From Taeniopygia guttata (taxonomy: Eukaryota; Chordata; Aves; Passeriformes; Estrildidae): a stretch of 64,000 bases of DNA. A model generated the notes under the pieces. It was not told where the DNA came from. It did no database searches and worked only from the letters and a program-made list of their open reading frames with translations. Within the stretch, counting starts at the first letter, position 1, and the number at the start of each line of letters is the position of its first letter. The translations under genes were made by a program, and so were the position numbers. The stretch is from NCBI RefSeq assembly GCF_048771995.1, contig NC_133064.1, positions 27,197,001 through 27,261,000 on the forward strand. Direction: 5' to 3'. Of this stretch, positions 63,915 to 64,000 are shown piece after piece.

Positions 63915-64000
63915 GGATGTGTCCCAGACCCAAGCTGCCCCCACCTCAAACTTATGCTGCCTTGACAGTCCCAAATGCCCCATACAAACTGACATCAGGA

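Larger units (their letters stand above)
57859..64000. repeat. Tandem satellite, unit about 191 bp
   Basis: The marker GACATCAGGAACCTGGG recurs at 58042, 58233, 58814, 59005, 59197, 59388, 59580, 59770, 59963 and onward, giving 190-193 bp spacing. Each unit carries CTTTCCCAGGGAAAA, a GGGCCCTGTGGCCCTGAG block, GCCTGCAAAAAATGCGAA and CCCCACCTCAAACTTGTGCTG. At least two unit types alternate (GGGCCCTGTGGCCC against GGAGCCTGTGGCGC). The length equals that reported for a zebra finch centromere-associated satellite; identity was not checked. Retro-elements interrupt it at 58245, 60578, 62295, 63021 and 63533. It continues beyond the window. Confidence 0.88.

Overview
The window is vertebrate, almost certainly avian and most likely passerine, DNA. 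It contains no bacterial operons. What it holds is nested endogenous retroviruses (ERVs) and solo LTRs, decayed copies of host genes, GC-rich minisatellites of the kind seen in small bird chromosomes, and a block of ~191-bp tandem satellite. No complete host gene is present.

Layout. (1) 1-11892: provirus X, a gammaretrovirus-type ERV (protease end, pol, an unusual Cys-rich ORF, a 711-codon env, 3' LTR). A smaller chimeric ERV, E1 (2586-8039), is inserted in its integrase. (2) 11893-37500: copy 1 of a U1A/SNRPA-like pseudogene on the minus strand, with minisatellite-filled introns. Its last intron carries a solo LTR (13952-14367) and betaretrovirus-type provirus A (14625-29508, duplication GAAATT). 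Provirus A is itself interrupted in RNase H by provirus C (19625-27785, duplication GGTGAT). C is young: its LTRs differ at 4 of 354 positions. A second coding exon of the pseudogene is split by another LTR (34688-36072, duplication ACCAA). (3) 37908-44655: provirus B, a minus-strand relative of A (duplication GTGGGC). (4) 44656-51400: a degraded LTR, a C2H2 zinc-finger pseudogene, several LTRs, AT-rich tracts, a lone MHC class II beta first exon (minus) and three X-Y promoter modules. (5) 51400-57860: copy 2 of the SNRPA-like pseudogene, 5'-truncated, with its own LTR insertions. (6) 57860-64000: the ~191-bp satellite, broken by at least five ERV/LTR insertions.

How the parts relate. The two SNRPA-like copies share introns, minisatellites and one inactivating base deletion, so they are a duplication of an already broken gene. 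Each copy serves as the empty site for the other's insertions, which orders the events: duplication first, then A, then C. Proviruses A and B lack usable env and have damaged integrase. C keeps open pro, pol and env, uses an AAATTTA frameshift site, and seems to obtain its env start codon by splicing from gag. Both X and C carry gammaretrovirus-type env although their pol genes belong to different groups. E1 combines a betaretrovirus-like matrix with an alpharetrovirus-like env and has no pol.

Strongest leads: three isostructural hairpins in the E1 leader; the Cys-rich ORF and the related Cys-rich Env tail of provirus X; three MHC X-Y modules with identical 30-nt spacing; exon ends that have become minisatellite units; and the gag-to-env splice design in C. 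All family names come from motifs read by eye. No database search was possible.
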